This document shows positions 23,874-31,441 of a stretch of DNA of 36,613 bases, in pieces; position 1 is the first letter of the stretch; each line of letters opens with the position of its first letter. The stretch is taken from the NCBI GenBank assembly GCA_011526585.1, contig WYBB01000260.1, forward strand, positions 1 to 36,613. Direction: 5' to 3'. The DNA comes from Deltaproteobacteria bacterium (GTDB taxonomy: Bacteria > Myxococcota_A > UBA9042 > PHBI01). Position numbers and translations under genes: made by a program. The notes beneath the pieces are model-generated. The model was not told where the DNA came from and searched no databases. It was given only the letters and a program-made list of their open reading frames with translations.

Positions 23874-25731
23874 GGGTCAGCTCCTCGAAGAAGCGGCGGC
23901 GCGTCTCGACGATGACGAGCGCGTCAGCGAACTTGTGGCGAAAGTGGGGCGCGCGCGCGAGCCATGGCCCGAGGTGCGCCGGCGAGGCGCCGAGCGCCAG
24001 CGCCTTGACGGCGCCGCCGAGCGGGTGGGCGGCGAGCGTGCTTCCATGGTCGAAGCGGGCGAGCCAGGCGCCGGCGAAGGCGCTGATCTCGGGTGCAAAC
24101 GGACGCGGGAGCGCGGCGAGTGCGCGCGCGTGCGCGTCGCTCGGCAGGGTCGTCAGCGACCAGTCGAGCGCGAGCGCGCTCGGGGTCGGCGGTGCGCTCT
24201 TCTTGCGCCGGCGCGGGGCGGCCGGCGACGGATAGAGCCGGGCGAGCCAGGCGCCGCGCTCGCCGAGGAGGACCTCGGCGGCCGGATGCGCGGCCGTGAC
24301 GGGGTTTTCGAGCACGGCCGCCACGAGGTGCGGCGGCAGCAGGAGGCCGCGCTCGGCCAGGGCCGAGAAGAGCTCGTCGTGCACGTCCAGCCAGGCGTGT
24401 GAGCTCGGGCGCAGGACGAAGGCGATGATGGCGGCGACGCGCGGCGCGGCGTAGCGGCCGGTCTCGGGCGGGGCGGGCGCGGGCAGCGCGAGCGCGGGAT
24501 CGGGCAGGCGCGCGGCGCGGCGCGCGAGCTCGAGCAGACCGGCGCGGCGGAGCAGCGTGAGCTCGTGCCCCTCGGTCTCCTCCCGAGGTGTGACGAGGTC
24601 GTCGAGGCCGGTCCCCGACGGCGGCACGACGCCTGGCGCGAGGCCGACCAGGGCGGCGCGGGCGAGCGGGTGCGGGGCGGGCTCGGCCGGACCGAGCGCG
24701 GCCGTTGGCGCCGGGACCGGCGCGGGCTCGGGGAGCTCGAGCGCGAAGTAGCCGGCTGGCCCGTTGAGCGCCAGCGGGGTCAAGGCGCGACCGTCCCACT
24801 CGGCGACGAGGTCGACGGCCTGGCCGCCGGCGACCGCGGCGATGGTCCTGCACCAGGGCGAGACCAGCGGCAGCGCCTGCGCGCCGTCGACGACCTGGGC
24901 GACCCCGGACGCGCCGGGTCGCGGGCCGATCTTCACGTCGCCGAGCACGACGAGCGAGCGCCAGGCGAGCGGCTGGCGCGCGAGGCACCCCGCGTGCTCG
25001 GCGAGGGCCTCGTCGATCCCAGCGCGCCCGGGCAGCCGCCGCGTGACGAGCGGCGCGACCTCGCCCTCGCGCGCGACGACCCGCGCGCGCTGCGGGGCGG
25101 CGCTCGGCCAGAAGGCGAGCGTGCCGACGAAGCTCGTGCCCGGCTCGAGCGCGTCGTCGAGCTCCGGGGTGGCTGAATCGTCGTTCAGTCCATCGCGCGG
25201 CGGGCTGGGACGACGCGCGGTCCGCGCCCTGCCGGCGCCGAGCCCGACGGTGAAGCGCAGCACCAGCGCGCTGCGACCCGTGTCGCGACCGCAGAGCCAC
25301 GTACGGGTCGTGACGAGCTGCTGCCCGGGGTCGAGGTCGCAGGTGTGCCCGAGCACGAGCCAGGTGTCGCGCACGAGGTCGCCGTGGGCCTCGACCGCCG
25401 GGTAGGTCAGCGCGATCCCGACCGCCTGCTCGACGTCGGCGCACAGGGCCGCGGGGAGCCAGCCGCGTGCACGCCACATGTCACACACGAGGCACGCGCG
25501 CCCGAGCGCGAGCACGCGCCGCTCGGCGTCGTCTTCACGCGCCGCCCGGTCCAACGCCTGCGCGAGGCCCGGCGCCTGCGCGTCGAACATGCGCCGGCTC
25601 AGCGCCGCCAGCGCGCCTGCGTCCGCGCGCGCGAGGCCCTGGCGCACCAGATCCGCCAGCGCCCGGAGCAGGAGCGCGACGCCCTCGTCGATGCGCGCCT
25701 GCCGGTTCGTGGCCGTCTTCGGGCGTACCAT
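23839..25731 (-). CDS. SWIM-protein C-terminal region fused to DUF5691, lacking the SWIM zinc finger
   Basis: This 630-residue protein has two parts. Residues 1 to about 345 resemble, from memory, the part of SWIM zinc-finger proteins after the finger: EGVALLLRALADLVRQGL, MFDAQAPGLAQ, DTWLVLG, TRTWLCGRDTGRSALVLRF, and GQAVDLVAEWDG. The C-terminal part resembles DUF5691 (LLRRAGLLELARRA, then LLPPHLVAAVLENPV and LGERGAWLARLYP). In related operons these are usually separate genes. No CxC...CxH SWIM motif is present in this protein or in the 145 bases upstream, so the DNA/protein-binding finger is absent. The start ATG 25731 has TGTTAGAAG 6 bases upstream. It is first in an operon with MoxR, DUF5682 and VWA. 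The biochemical role is unknown. Confidence 0.62.
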   Translation of the reverse strand: MVRPKTATNRQARIDEGVALLLRALADLVRQGLARADAGALAALSRRMFDAQAPGLAQALDRAAREDDAERRVLALGRACLVCDMWRARGWLPAALCADVEQAVGIALTYPAVEAHGDLVRDTWLVLGHTCDLDPGQQLVTTRTWLCGRDTGRSALVLRFTVGLGAGRARTARRPSPPRDGLNDDSATPELDDALEPGTSFVGTLAFWPSAAPQRARVVAREGEVAPLVTRRLPGRAGIDEALAEHAGCLARQPLAWRSLVVLGDVKIGPRPGASGVAQVVDGAQALPLVSPWCRTIAAVAGGQAVDLVAEWDGRALTPLALNGPAGYFALELPEPAPVPAPTAALGPAEPAPHPLARAALVGLAPGVVPPSGTGLDDLVTPREETEGHELTLLRRAGLLELARRAARLPDPALALPAPAPPETGRYAAPRVAAIIAFVLRPSSHAWLDVHDELFSALAERGLLLPPHLVAAVLENPVTAAHPAAEVLLGERGAWLARLYPSPAAPRRRKKSAPPTPSALALDWSLTTLPSDAHARALAALPRPFAPEISAFAGAWLARFDHGSTLAAHPLGGAVKALALGASPAHLGPWLARAPHFRHKFADALVIVETRRRFFEELTRDPSEPRPAAA

Positions 25732-25737
25732 GTCGGG

Positions 25738-25746
25738 CTTCTAACA
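25738..25746 (-). promoter_or_regulatory. Putative extended -10 element of the MoxR operon
   Basis: On the minus strand TGTTAGAAG ends 6 bases before ATG 25731. The TAGAAG hexamer matches the one before the sulfotransferase gene. No Shine-Dalgarno sequence is visible, which fits a leaderless mRNA for this operon. Confidence 0.45.
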
Positions 25747-25876
25747 CCGAATCCCGCCCCGCCGAAGCCTGCCCGGGCACCTTGACGATCCACGGGACTT
25801 GGGGTTTGTTGAGCGCCGCATCCGTGCCGGATCGCCTGCGCTTGCCGGCTCGCCTCGCACACGCCAAGGAGCTGCG

Positions 25877-26701
25877 ATGTTCCCGCTACCCGAGCTACCC
25901 CTCGTCCCGAAGCTCCAACGCTTCTTCGAGCCCGAGCAGGCCAGGACCTTCATGATGGTCTTCGGCATCGCGCTCCTCGCCCAGTGGTTCATCCCCTGGA
26001 GCGGCCCCGCGTGGTCGTGGGACATGTTCGGCGCGACGTTGTGGCCGCTCATCGCGGGGATCGGCTTCGTCGTGCTCACGTTCGTGCCCGGCCTCGCCCA
26101 GAACCTCCCTCCGAACCTCCTCTTCGTCATCGTCGCCGGCGTCGGCGCGGTCGGCACCTTCTGGTCGTTCGCCACCGCGGGCGGGCCGTTCTTCTGGGGC
26201 TGGGGCTTCGGCACCATCGGCGTCGCCACCACCTGCGCCGGCTGCTTCCTGTGGGCGCGCAACGGCTATCAGCAGCTCTACTGGACGCTCGTGCTCTCCG
26301 GCCTCATCGCCCTCGTGCTCGGCCTCCTCATCCCGATGGGCGGCGGGCTCCCGCTCGTGCGCATCTTCACCTCGATCGGCGATCCGTTCCCGCACATCGT
26401 CGCCCGGATCTTCGGGACCATCTTCGCCCTCGGCTACATCTTCCTCATCGTGCTCGTCGTCATGAACGTGTTCCTCAAGAAGGAGGAGGCCGACCAGGAG
26501 CAGGTCGCGCGCCACGGCACGCTGATGTTCGTCGCCGCCCTCGCGCTCCCGCTGGTCTACGGCCTCATCGGCTTCACCATCTTCGCGACGATGCTCCACT
26601 TCGTCCTGGTCGGCGGCATCTTCATGTGGCTCCTGATCTGGGGCATGGTCTGCGTGTTCGAGGCGAAGGCCAGGGGCGAGAACCTCTTCAGCTTCGGTTG
26701 A
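25877..26701 (+). CDS. Multi-pass membrane protein of unknown function
   Basis: This 274-residue protein has about seven hydrophobic helices, for example FMMVFGIALLAQWFI, LWPLIAGIGFVVLTFV, LLFVIVAGVGAVGTF, LYWTLVLSGLIALVLGLLI, IFALGYIFLIVLVVM, and two near the C-terminus (FVAALALPLVYGLIGFTI, FVLVGGIFMWLLIWGM). There is one Cys in TCAGCF and no obvious catalytic or metal-binding motif. I do not recognise a family. The ATG 25877 has AAGGAG at 25866-25871, 5 bases upstream, so this start is preferred to a longer reading from 25799. It is divergent from the MoxR operon across about 145 bases and convergent with the tetrahaem cytochrome gene. Neither neighbour gives a clear link to its job. Confidence 0.65.
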   Translation: MFPLPELPLVPKLQRFFEPEQARTFMMVFGIALLAQWFIPWSGPAWSWDMFGATLWPLIAGIGFVVLTFVPGLAQNLPPNLLFVIVAGVGAVGTFWSFATAGGPFFWGWGFGTIGVATTCAGCFLWARNGYQQLYWTLVLSGLIALVLGLLIPMGGGLPLVRIFTSIGDPFPHIVARIFGTIFALGYIFLIVLVVMNVFLKKEEADQEQVARHGTLMFVAALALPLVYGLIGFTIFATMLHFVLVGGIFMWLLIWGMVCVFEAKARGENLFSFG

Positions 26702-26759
26702 GTTCGCGGCTGCAACGCGACGGGGCCGGCGTCACCCGCTCGCGTCACACCTTCGTGCG

Positions 26760-27950
26760 CTACTCGGGGCGGCCCTGCGCGACCCAGCTCTCGACGAGCT
26801 GGATCTCCTCGGGCGTCATCGACGGCAACCCGAGCGGCATGCCCCGGATCTGATCGACCTCGCCGCCGGCCTCCTCGACCTGCCGTGCCAGCAGATGAGC
26901 GAGGAGCTTGGGCATCCCGTCGAAGGGCCCGCCCTCGACCTTGCGGAAGAGGCTCTTGCGCTGCCCTTCGTCGTCGAGGCCGCCGGCCATGATCGAGGCG
27001 TAGTCCCTGAGGTTCACCCCGCGCGGCGCGAACCCGAAGCCGCCGGTGTTGCCGGGCCCCCCATCGCCGAGCGCCAGATCCGCCTCCGAGTGGCAGTGCC
27101 AGCAGATCCTCCGGAAGACCCGATCGGAGACCTCCTGGAAGCCGACGCGCCGCTCGAGCACCGGCAACCGCGCCGGCACCGCGACCGGCTCGACCGGCCC
27201 GAGCGGCGTCTCGAGCAGGTACGCCGCGACGTCCTCGGCCTCCGCCCGCGAGAGGCCGAGCTTCGGCATCGCCGTGCCGGGCTTCTGCGCCGGCGGGTCG
27301 ATGAGCCACGCGACCAGCGCCTCGCGCCGGAACCGATCGCGCACGAAGCGCAGATCGGGCGCCAGCATCACGCCGAGCTCCAGCGCCGCCTTGTCGAGCT
27401 CCACCGGCACCGGCGAGATCATCAGCGGCTGGACCCCGCTCATCTGGTGGCAGGTCGCGCAGCCCCGCGTCTCCAGCACGCGCCGCCCCCGGCTCGGCCA
27501 CGCGAGCCAGCGCTCGTCCTCACCCGGCGTCTTGTCGTCCGGCACGAGCCACGTCGCGATCGCCTCGGCCTGGGCCTTGTCGATCGCGAAGCGCGGCATC
27601 GTCGCGCGCATGCCCGGCCTGAGATCGTGCGGCTTCTGCAAGAAGCCCGCGACCCAGTCACGCCGCAAGCGCTTGCCGATCGCGTCGAGCGACGGCACCG
27701 CCGTCAGGTCGATGATGTGATCCTGCCAACGCTTCAACACGTCGGGCGGCGCCTCGAAAGACCCCGACTCGATCGCCGCGTGACAGCCGACACACGCCTT
27801 GTCGGGCGCCGGCTTGGCGAGCCCCGCACCCTCGTGGCAGCGGTTGCACTCGAAGCGCTCGACCAGCGCGGCCCCACCCTTGGCCGCATCCGCCGGAGGA
27901 TCCGGCGCGGCCGCCAGGATGAGCGCCAGCGCGGTAACGAGCGCGTTCAT
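26760..27950 (-). CDS. Tetrahaem c-type cytochrome-like exported protein
   Basis: This 396-residue protein has a Sec signal peptide (ALVTALALILAAA) and four CxxCH haem c motifs: C35/C38/H39, C53/C56/H57, C164/C167/H168 and C283/C286/H287. Methionines that could be distal ligands occur in ATMPRF and TAMPKLGL, the latter typical of mono-haem cytochrome c domains. So it appears to contain several cytochrome c modules in a row, with the first two haems close together. It should carry electrons in the periplasm or on the cell surface; the redox partner is not visible. ATG 27950 is 14 bases after the upstream gene's stop, so the pair is likely an operon. No terminal oxidase or quinone-oxidising subunit is in the window. 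A cytochrome maturation system must be encoded elsewhere. Confidence 0.85.
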   Translation of the reverse strand: MNALVTALALILAAAPDPPADAAKGGAALVERFECNRCHEGAGLAKPAPDKACVGCHAAIESGSFEAPPDVLKRWQDHIIDLTAVPSLDAIGKRLRRDWVAGFLQKPHDLRPGMRATMPRFAIDKAQAEAIATWLVPDDKTPGEDERWLAWPSRGRRVLETRGCATCHQMSGVQPLMISPVPVELDKAALELGVMLAPDLRFVRDRFRREALVAWLIDPPAQKPGTAMPKLGLSRAEAEDVAAYLLETPLGPVEPVAVPARLPVLERRVGFQEVSDRVFRRICWHCHSEADLALGDGGPGNTGGFGFAPRGVNLRDYASIMAGGLDDEGQRKSLFRKVEGGPFDGMPKLLAHLLARQVEEAGGEVDQIRGMPLGLPSMTPEEIQLVESWVAQGRPE

Positions 27951-27964
27951 TCAGACCCCCATGT

Positions 27965-28594
27965 TCAGCTCTCGCCCGGCCCCTTCACCTTGCAGATCGC
28001 CGGATCGTTCGAGCGCAGCTTGCACTGCTCGAGCGCGCGCTCGCGCTCCTTCTGGTCCTCCTGCAGCTGCGCATACAGGAGCCACGCCTGCGCGTCGGGC
28101 ATCAGATCGTCGGCGGCGAGCTGCTTCAAGATCTGCAGCGCCTCGCTCACGCCCTCGGCCCGCTGCGCCAGCCCCTCGGCCAGCCGCGCCCGCAGGTAGG
28201 GGTTGTCGCCCTCGCGCGTCGAGAGCACGCGCAGCTGCGAGACCGCCCAGGTCGTCATGTGCTCGGCGTTCTTCGCCCCGGCGATCTCGCCCTTCGTGCG
28301 CACCACCGCGATCGACGCCACGCGCAGCGTGCGCGCGCGCAGGGCCGGCAGCGCGCTCGGCTTGTCCTGCCCCTCGACCGCCTTGCCGACCGGACCGGTC
28401 GCGTCGGTCGCCAGCCGCCAGGCCTGCTTGTAGTCACCCTCGCTCAGGGCCTCCTCGGCCTTGACCAGGAGGTTCGTCTTCGGATCGAGCTCATAGCGGT
28501 AGCTGTTGCCACACGCGAGCGCGGGCGCGCCGACGGCGATGACGGGCGCCGCACCCAGGACGCAGGCGATCACAAACTTCGACGAGAGCTTCAT
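27965..28594 (-). CDS. Exported helical (TPR-like) protein of unknown function
   Basis: This 209-residue protein has a Sec signal peptide (FVIACVLGAAPVIAVGAPALA) and a mature start ACGNSYRYELDP. The rest is helical with TPR-like features (AEEALSEGDYKQAWRLATDA, ALQILKQLAADDLMPDAQAWLLYAQLQ). Three Cys lie in ACG, QCK and ICK. No family was recognised. ATG 28594 has GGAGG 9 bases upstream. It directly precedes the tetrahaem cytochrome gene (14-base gap), suggesting shared expression and perhaps a role in the cytochrome's assembly or in a complex with it (inference). The gene is divergent from the methyltransferase gene across about 128 bases. Confidence 0.65.
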   Translation of the reverse strand: MKLSSKFVIACVLGAAPVIAVGAPALACGNSYRYELDPKTNLLVKAEEALSEGDYKQAWRLATDATGPVGKAVEGQDKPSALPALRARTLRVASIAVVRTKGEIAGAKNAEHMTTWAVSQLRVLSTREGDNPYLRARLAEGLAQRAEGVSEALQILKQLAADDLMPDAQAWLLYAQLQEDQKERERALEQCKLRSNDPAICKVKGPGES

Positions 28595-28623
28595 GACGAT
28601 GGGCCTCCGCAGCGATGGGACGA

Positions 28624-28629
28624 GTTATA
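28624..28629 (-). promoter_or_regulatory. Possible -10 hexamer (TATAAC) of the TPR-like/cytochrome operon
   Basis: On the minus strand TATAAC lies about 29 bases before ATG 28594, which would give a short leader with a Shine-Dalgarno. A convincing -35 at 17 bases was not found. Confidence 0.3.
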
Positions 28630-28695
28630 GACGAACCGGAGACGGATTTGGTTCCCGGGGTGCAAACAATTTCCGGGCCCGCCGAACGGCTCTCA

Positions 28696-28701
28696 TAAAC
28701 A
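28696..28701 (+). promoter_or_regulatory. Possible -10 hexamer (TAAACA) of the methyltransferase gene
   Basis: TAAACA lies 21 bases before GTG 28723, and AAAGG at 28711-28715 could be the ribosome-binding site on a short leader. The hexamer is preceded by TCA, not TGn, so support is weak. Confidence 0.22.
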
Positions 28702-28722
28702 CTCGCAACCAAAGGCGTTCTC

Positions 28723-29337
28723 GTGCCCGACCCGAGCGACGACTATTACGGCGAGCTCGCCGCCCACCCCGATCGCGCCCGCGCCGTCGGTTGGGAGTCC
28801 ACCGAAGCCCAGGCGACCCGCTTCGAGCTCGTGCGCCGCCACGTGCGCCCCGGCGATCGCGTGCTCGACCTCGGCGCCGGGCTCGGCGATCTCGGCCGCC
28901 ACCTCCTCGCCCACGAGACGCCCTGCACCTACCTCGGCCTCGAGCGCGACCCCCGCCTGCTCGCGCGCGGCCGCCTGCTCGAGCCCGTGGTCGCGCTCGA
29001 CGCCGCCGACCTCTACGTCGATCCGCTGCCGCGCGCCGAGCTCGTCGTCGCCATCGGCGTGCTCGTCGACGGCCGCTCGCTCCGCTCGGACGCCACGCGC
29101 TTCGCTCGTCTGCGCCGCCTGCTCACGCTCGCCCGCACCGCCGCCACCCGCACCGCGATCGTCGTCGCGCTCGATCAGGACCGCCTCGAGGCCCACCCGG
29201 TGCTCTGCCACGAGCCCGCGCTCGGCGGGATCCGCCGCGGCGAGATCCCCTGGCTCGCGCCCGACGCCGAGGTGCTCCCGCTGCTCGCGCTCGAGCTCGC
29301 CCTCGTCCTCACTTCGGATCGGCCAGGTCCTGCTTGA
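28723..29337 (+). CDS. Class I SAM-dependent methyltransferase-like protein
   Basis: This 204-residue protein has motif I of Rossmann-fold methyltransferases, RVLDLGAGLGDLGRHL (about residues 46-61), followed by YLGLERDPRLLARGRLL, the motif II-type acidic strand. The downstream segment PLPRAELVVAIGVLVDG fits motif IV. The substrate is unknown. The start is a GTG at 28723 with AAAGG upstream. Its 3' end overlaps the convergent Ser/Thr kinase gene by 29 bases. It has no clear functional tie to its neighbours (an exported TPR-like protein and the hydrogenase-maturation operon). Confidence 0.65.
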   Translation: MPDPSDDYYGELAAHPDRARAVGWESTEAQATRFELVRRHVRPGDRVLDLGAGLGDLGRHLLAHETPCTYLGLERDPRLLARGRLLEPVVALDAADLYVDPLPRAELVVAIGVLVDGRSLRSDATRFARLRRLLTLARTAATRTAIVVALDQDRLEAHPVLCHEPALGGIRRGEIPWLAPDAEVLPLLALELALVLTSDRPGPA

Positions 29338-30718
29338 TCACGTGGTGCTTGGCCTTCGCTTCGGGCGACCAGATCACCCCGAAGCGCGTGCCCGGCGGGT
29401 TGGCAAGGCCGACGAGCGTCGAGACCTCGACCGCGTCCTCGAGCGTGCTGCCGTCGGCGCGGTAGTGATACTTGAGCTTGAAGCCCTTGTCGGTCTCTTC
29501 GCGCGCGAAGACCTCGGCCACGGCGTAAGAGCCGTGCACGAAGAGCTTGCCGCCCGGCGTGCCATCGGGCGGCAGCGCGCGATCGGTCGTGCGCTCGTAG
29601 TGGCCCAGGAGCTTGCCGAGACCGATCCACGAGAGCACCGTCGCTACCGCCGCCAGCGGGTTTTCGAGCGCGAGCCAGGTGATCGTCAGCGCGATCATCA
29701 CGAGGTGGAAGAGGCAGCCCGCCGGGTGGCTGTACTTGCCCCGCATCTCCTTGTAGAGCGCCGCGTGCGGTCCCTTCGAATCGCGCGGCGGCGGCCCCGG
29801 ATCGATCAGCGCGCGCGCCCCGCCCTGGGCCCCACCCAGCGCGATCGCCGCCTCGGTCGCCGCCGGCGAGGCCGCGGGCGCGTCCTCCATCAAGAGCCGC
29901 CGCGCCTCGGCCGCGCTCTGCGGGCGATCGCGCGGCGCCGGCGCCAGCACCGCGTCGACGAAGCGCCTGAGCCGCGGGTGCACCTCGAGCTCCGCGGGCA
30001 GCATGTGCCGGCCCGCGCCGAAGTCGTGCTCGGCCGGCGGCCGCCCGGTCAGGAGGTGCAGGAGCGTCGCGCCCAGCGCGTAGAGATCGCTCCACGGCCC
30101 GACCTGTCCCAGGTACTGCTCGGGCGGCATGTAGCCCGCCGTGCCGACGATGGTGTCGCCCGACTCGCCCGGCGCGCGCCAGCCGTCACACACGCCGCCA
30201 AAGTCGATCAAGACCGGCGTGCCGTCGGCGCGCACGATGATGTTCGAGGGCTTGATGTCGCGGTGATAGACCGGCGGCGCGCGACCGTGCAGATAGATCA
30301 GCACGTCGAGCAGATCCGAGCTCAACTGCATCACCTCGATCGGATCGAAGCGCGGCCCCTCGGCGATGCGTCTCGCCAGCGACACGCCCTCGACCAGCTC
30401 CATCACCAGACACATCTGGGGGCCCTGGGGACCGGTGCGTTCGAAGAAGTCGTAGAGCTCGGGCACGCCGTGGTGCCTGAGACCGCCGAGCACGCGCGCC
30501 TCGCGCTCGAAGAGCTCGTGCTCCTTCCAGGTCTCGATCGCGCGCGCGTCGAGCGCCTTGAGCGCCACGCGCCGCCCCGCCACGACGTCGGCGGCGACGT
30601 AGGTCGTGCCCGAGGCGCCGCGCCCGAGCACGCCCTCGACGCGGTAGCGCTCGTTGATCAGGTCCTCGGCGCCCGCCGCACCATCGGCCGGCGCTCCATC
30701 ATCGGGCTCATTCGACAT
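29309..30718 (-). CDS. Ser/Thr protein kinase with two membrane helices and a unique C-terminal domain
   Basis: This 469-residue kinase has a glycine loop GVLGRGASGTTY, a Lys in RVALKALD, D154 in YHRDIKPSN, a DFG triad in LIDFGGVCDGW and GTAGYMPPEQ. These catalytic elements are complete. A linker follows, and then a hydrophobic stretch with about two membrane helices (LFHLVMIALTITWLAL and LAAVATVLSWIGLG, residues about 345-385). After this comes an unrecognised domain of about 85 residues with basic and aromatic strands. The N-terminus is low in complexity. It follows hypB by 9 bases, so it probably belongs to the hyp transcription unit, but it also has its own TGTTAGCAC element 6 bases before ATG 30718. 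A link to hydrogenase control is possible but unproven. Confidence 0.85.
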   Translation of the reverse strand: MSNEPDDGAPADGAAGAEDLINERYRVEGVLGRGASGTTYVAADVVAGRRVALKALDARAIETWKEHELFEREARVLGGLRHHGVPELYDFFERTGPQGPQMCLVMELVEGVSLARRIAEGPRFDPIEVMQLSSDLLDVLIYLHGRAPPVYHRDIKPSNIIVRADGTPVLIDFGGVCDGWRAPGESGDTIVGTAGYMPPEQYLGQVGPWSDLYALGATLLHLLTGRPPAEHDFGAGRHMLPAELEVHPRLRRFVDAVLAPAPRDRPQSAAEARRLLMEDAPAASPAATEAAIALGGAQGGARALIDPGPPPRDSKGPHAALYKEMRGKYSHPAGCLFHLVMIALTITWLALENPLAAVATVLSWIGLGKLLGHYERTTDRALPPDGTPGGKLFVHGSYAVAEVFAREETDKGFKLKYHYRADGSTLEDAVEVSTLVGLANPPGTRFGVIWSPEAKAKHHVIKQDLADPK

Positions 30719-30724
30719 GCGCGC

Positions 30725-30733
30725 GTGCTAACA
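30725..30733 (-). promoter_or_regulatory. Putative extended -10 element inside the end of hypB, before the kinase gene
   Basis: On the minus strand TGTTAGCAC ends 6 bases before ATG 30718 and overlaps the hypB stop codon. It could drive the kinase separately from the hyp operon, or it may be chance, since these bases also encode the end of HypB. Confidence 0.35.
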
Positions 30734-31441
30734 CGAGACCCGCGCCCGCGTCGCCTCGAGCCACCGATACCAGCCCTCGAGCCCCTCGCCGCTCTTCGCC
30801 GAGAGCGCGAGCACCTCGATCGCGGGCTGGATCTCCCGCGCGCGCGCCACCGCCGCCCCCATGTCGAATTCGACATAGGGCAGGAGATCGATCTTGGTCA
30901 CCACCATCAGCGCCGACGCGCCGAACATGTGCGGATACTTGAGCGGCTTGTCGTCGCCCTCGGTCACCGAGAGGATCACGACCTTGGCGTGCTCGCCGAG
31001 ATCGAAGAGCGCCGGGCACACGAGGTTGCCGACGTTCTCGATCATCACCAGCGCGCCCGGCTCGGGCTCGAGCTCGCCGAGCGCGCGCTGCACCATCTCC
31101 GCTTCGAGGTGGCAGCCGGTGCCGGTGTTGATCTGCACCGCGCGCGCGCCGGCTTGCCGGATCTTGTCGGCGTCGCGGCTCGTCGCCTGGTCGCCTTCGA
31201 TCACATGGACCGGCCCGCGCCAGTCGGCGATCGTGCGCGTCAGGAGCGTCGTCTTGCCCGCGCCCGGCGAGCTGACGAGGTTGAGCGCCAGGAGGCCGCG
31301 CGCCGCGAGCCACGCGCGGTTTTCGGCCGCGAAGCGATCGTTTTTGTCGAGGAGCCGCCGCTCCAGCTTGATCACTTGCGAGGCGCGCGGCTCGGGCGCC
31401 ATCACCAGGTTGGGTTTGCCGCAGCCACAGGTGACACACAT
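30728..31441 (-). CDS. hypB: Hydrogenase nickel-incorporation GTPase HypB
   Basis: This 237-residue SIMIBI GTPase helps to insert nickel into NiFe hydrogenase. The N-terminal nickel site is CVTCGCG (C2, C5, C7). The P-loop is SSPGAGKT (58-65). The G-domain metal site appears as GTGCH (C110, H111) and NVGNLVC (C142). The base-specificity motif is TKID. There is no His-rich nickel-storage stretch, unlike many HypB proteins. ATG 31441 is chosen because the protein then begins with the typical MC-x-x-C pattern; its A is shared with the hypA stop (TGATG). HypB normally works with HypA, which here lacks its zinc ribbon. Confidence 0.95.
   Translation of the reverse strand: MCVTCGCGKPNLVMAPEPRASQVIKLERRLLDKNDRFAAENRAWLAARGLLALNLVSSPGAGKTTLLTRTIADWRGPVHVIEGDQATSRDADKIRQAGARAVQINTGTGCHLEAEMVQRALGELEPEPGALVMIENVGNLVCPALFDLGEHAKVVILSVTEGDDKPLKYPHMFGASALMVVTKIDLLPYVEFDMGAAVARAREIQPAIEVLALSAKSGEGLEGWYRWLEATRARVSC

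Noticed and set aside
25732..25876. A missing SWIM zinc-finger exon or split gene upstream of the DUF5691 fusion.
   Set aside because: No CxC or CxH pattern is encoded on the minus strand in this gap.
26702..26759. GACG...CGTC hairpin between convergent membrane-protein and cytochrome genes as a terminator.
   Set aside because: The stem has only four pairs and no T-run follows.
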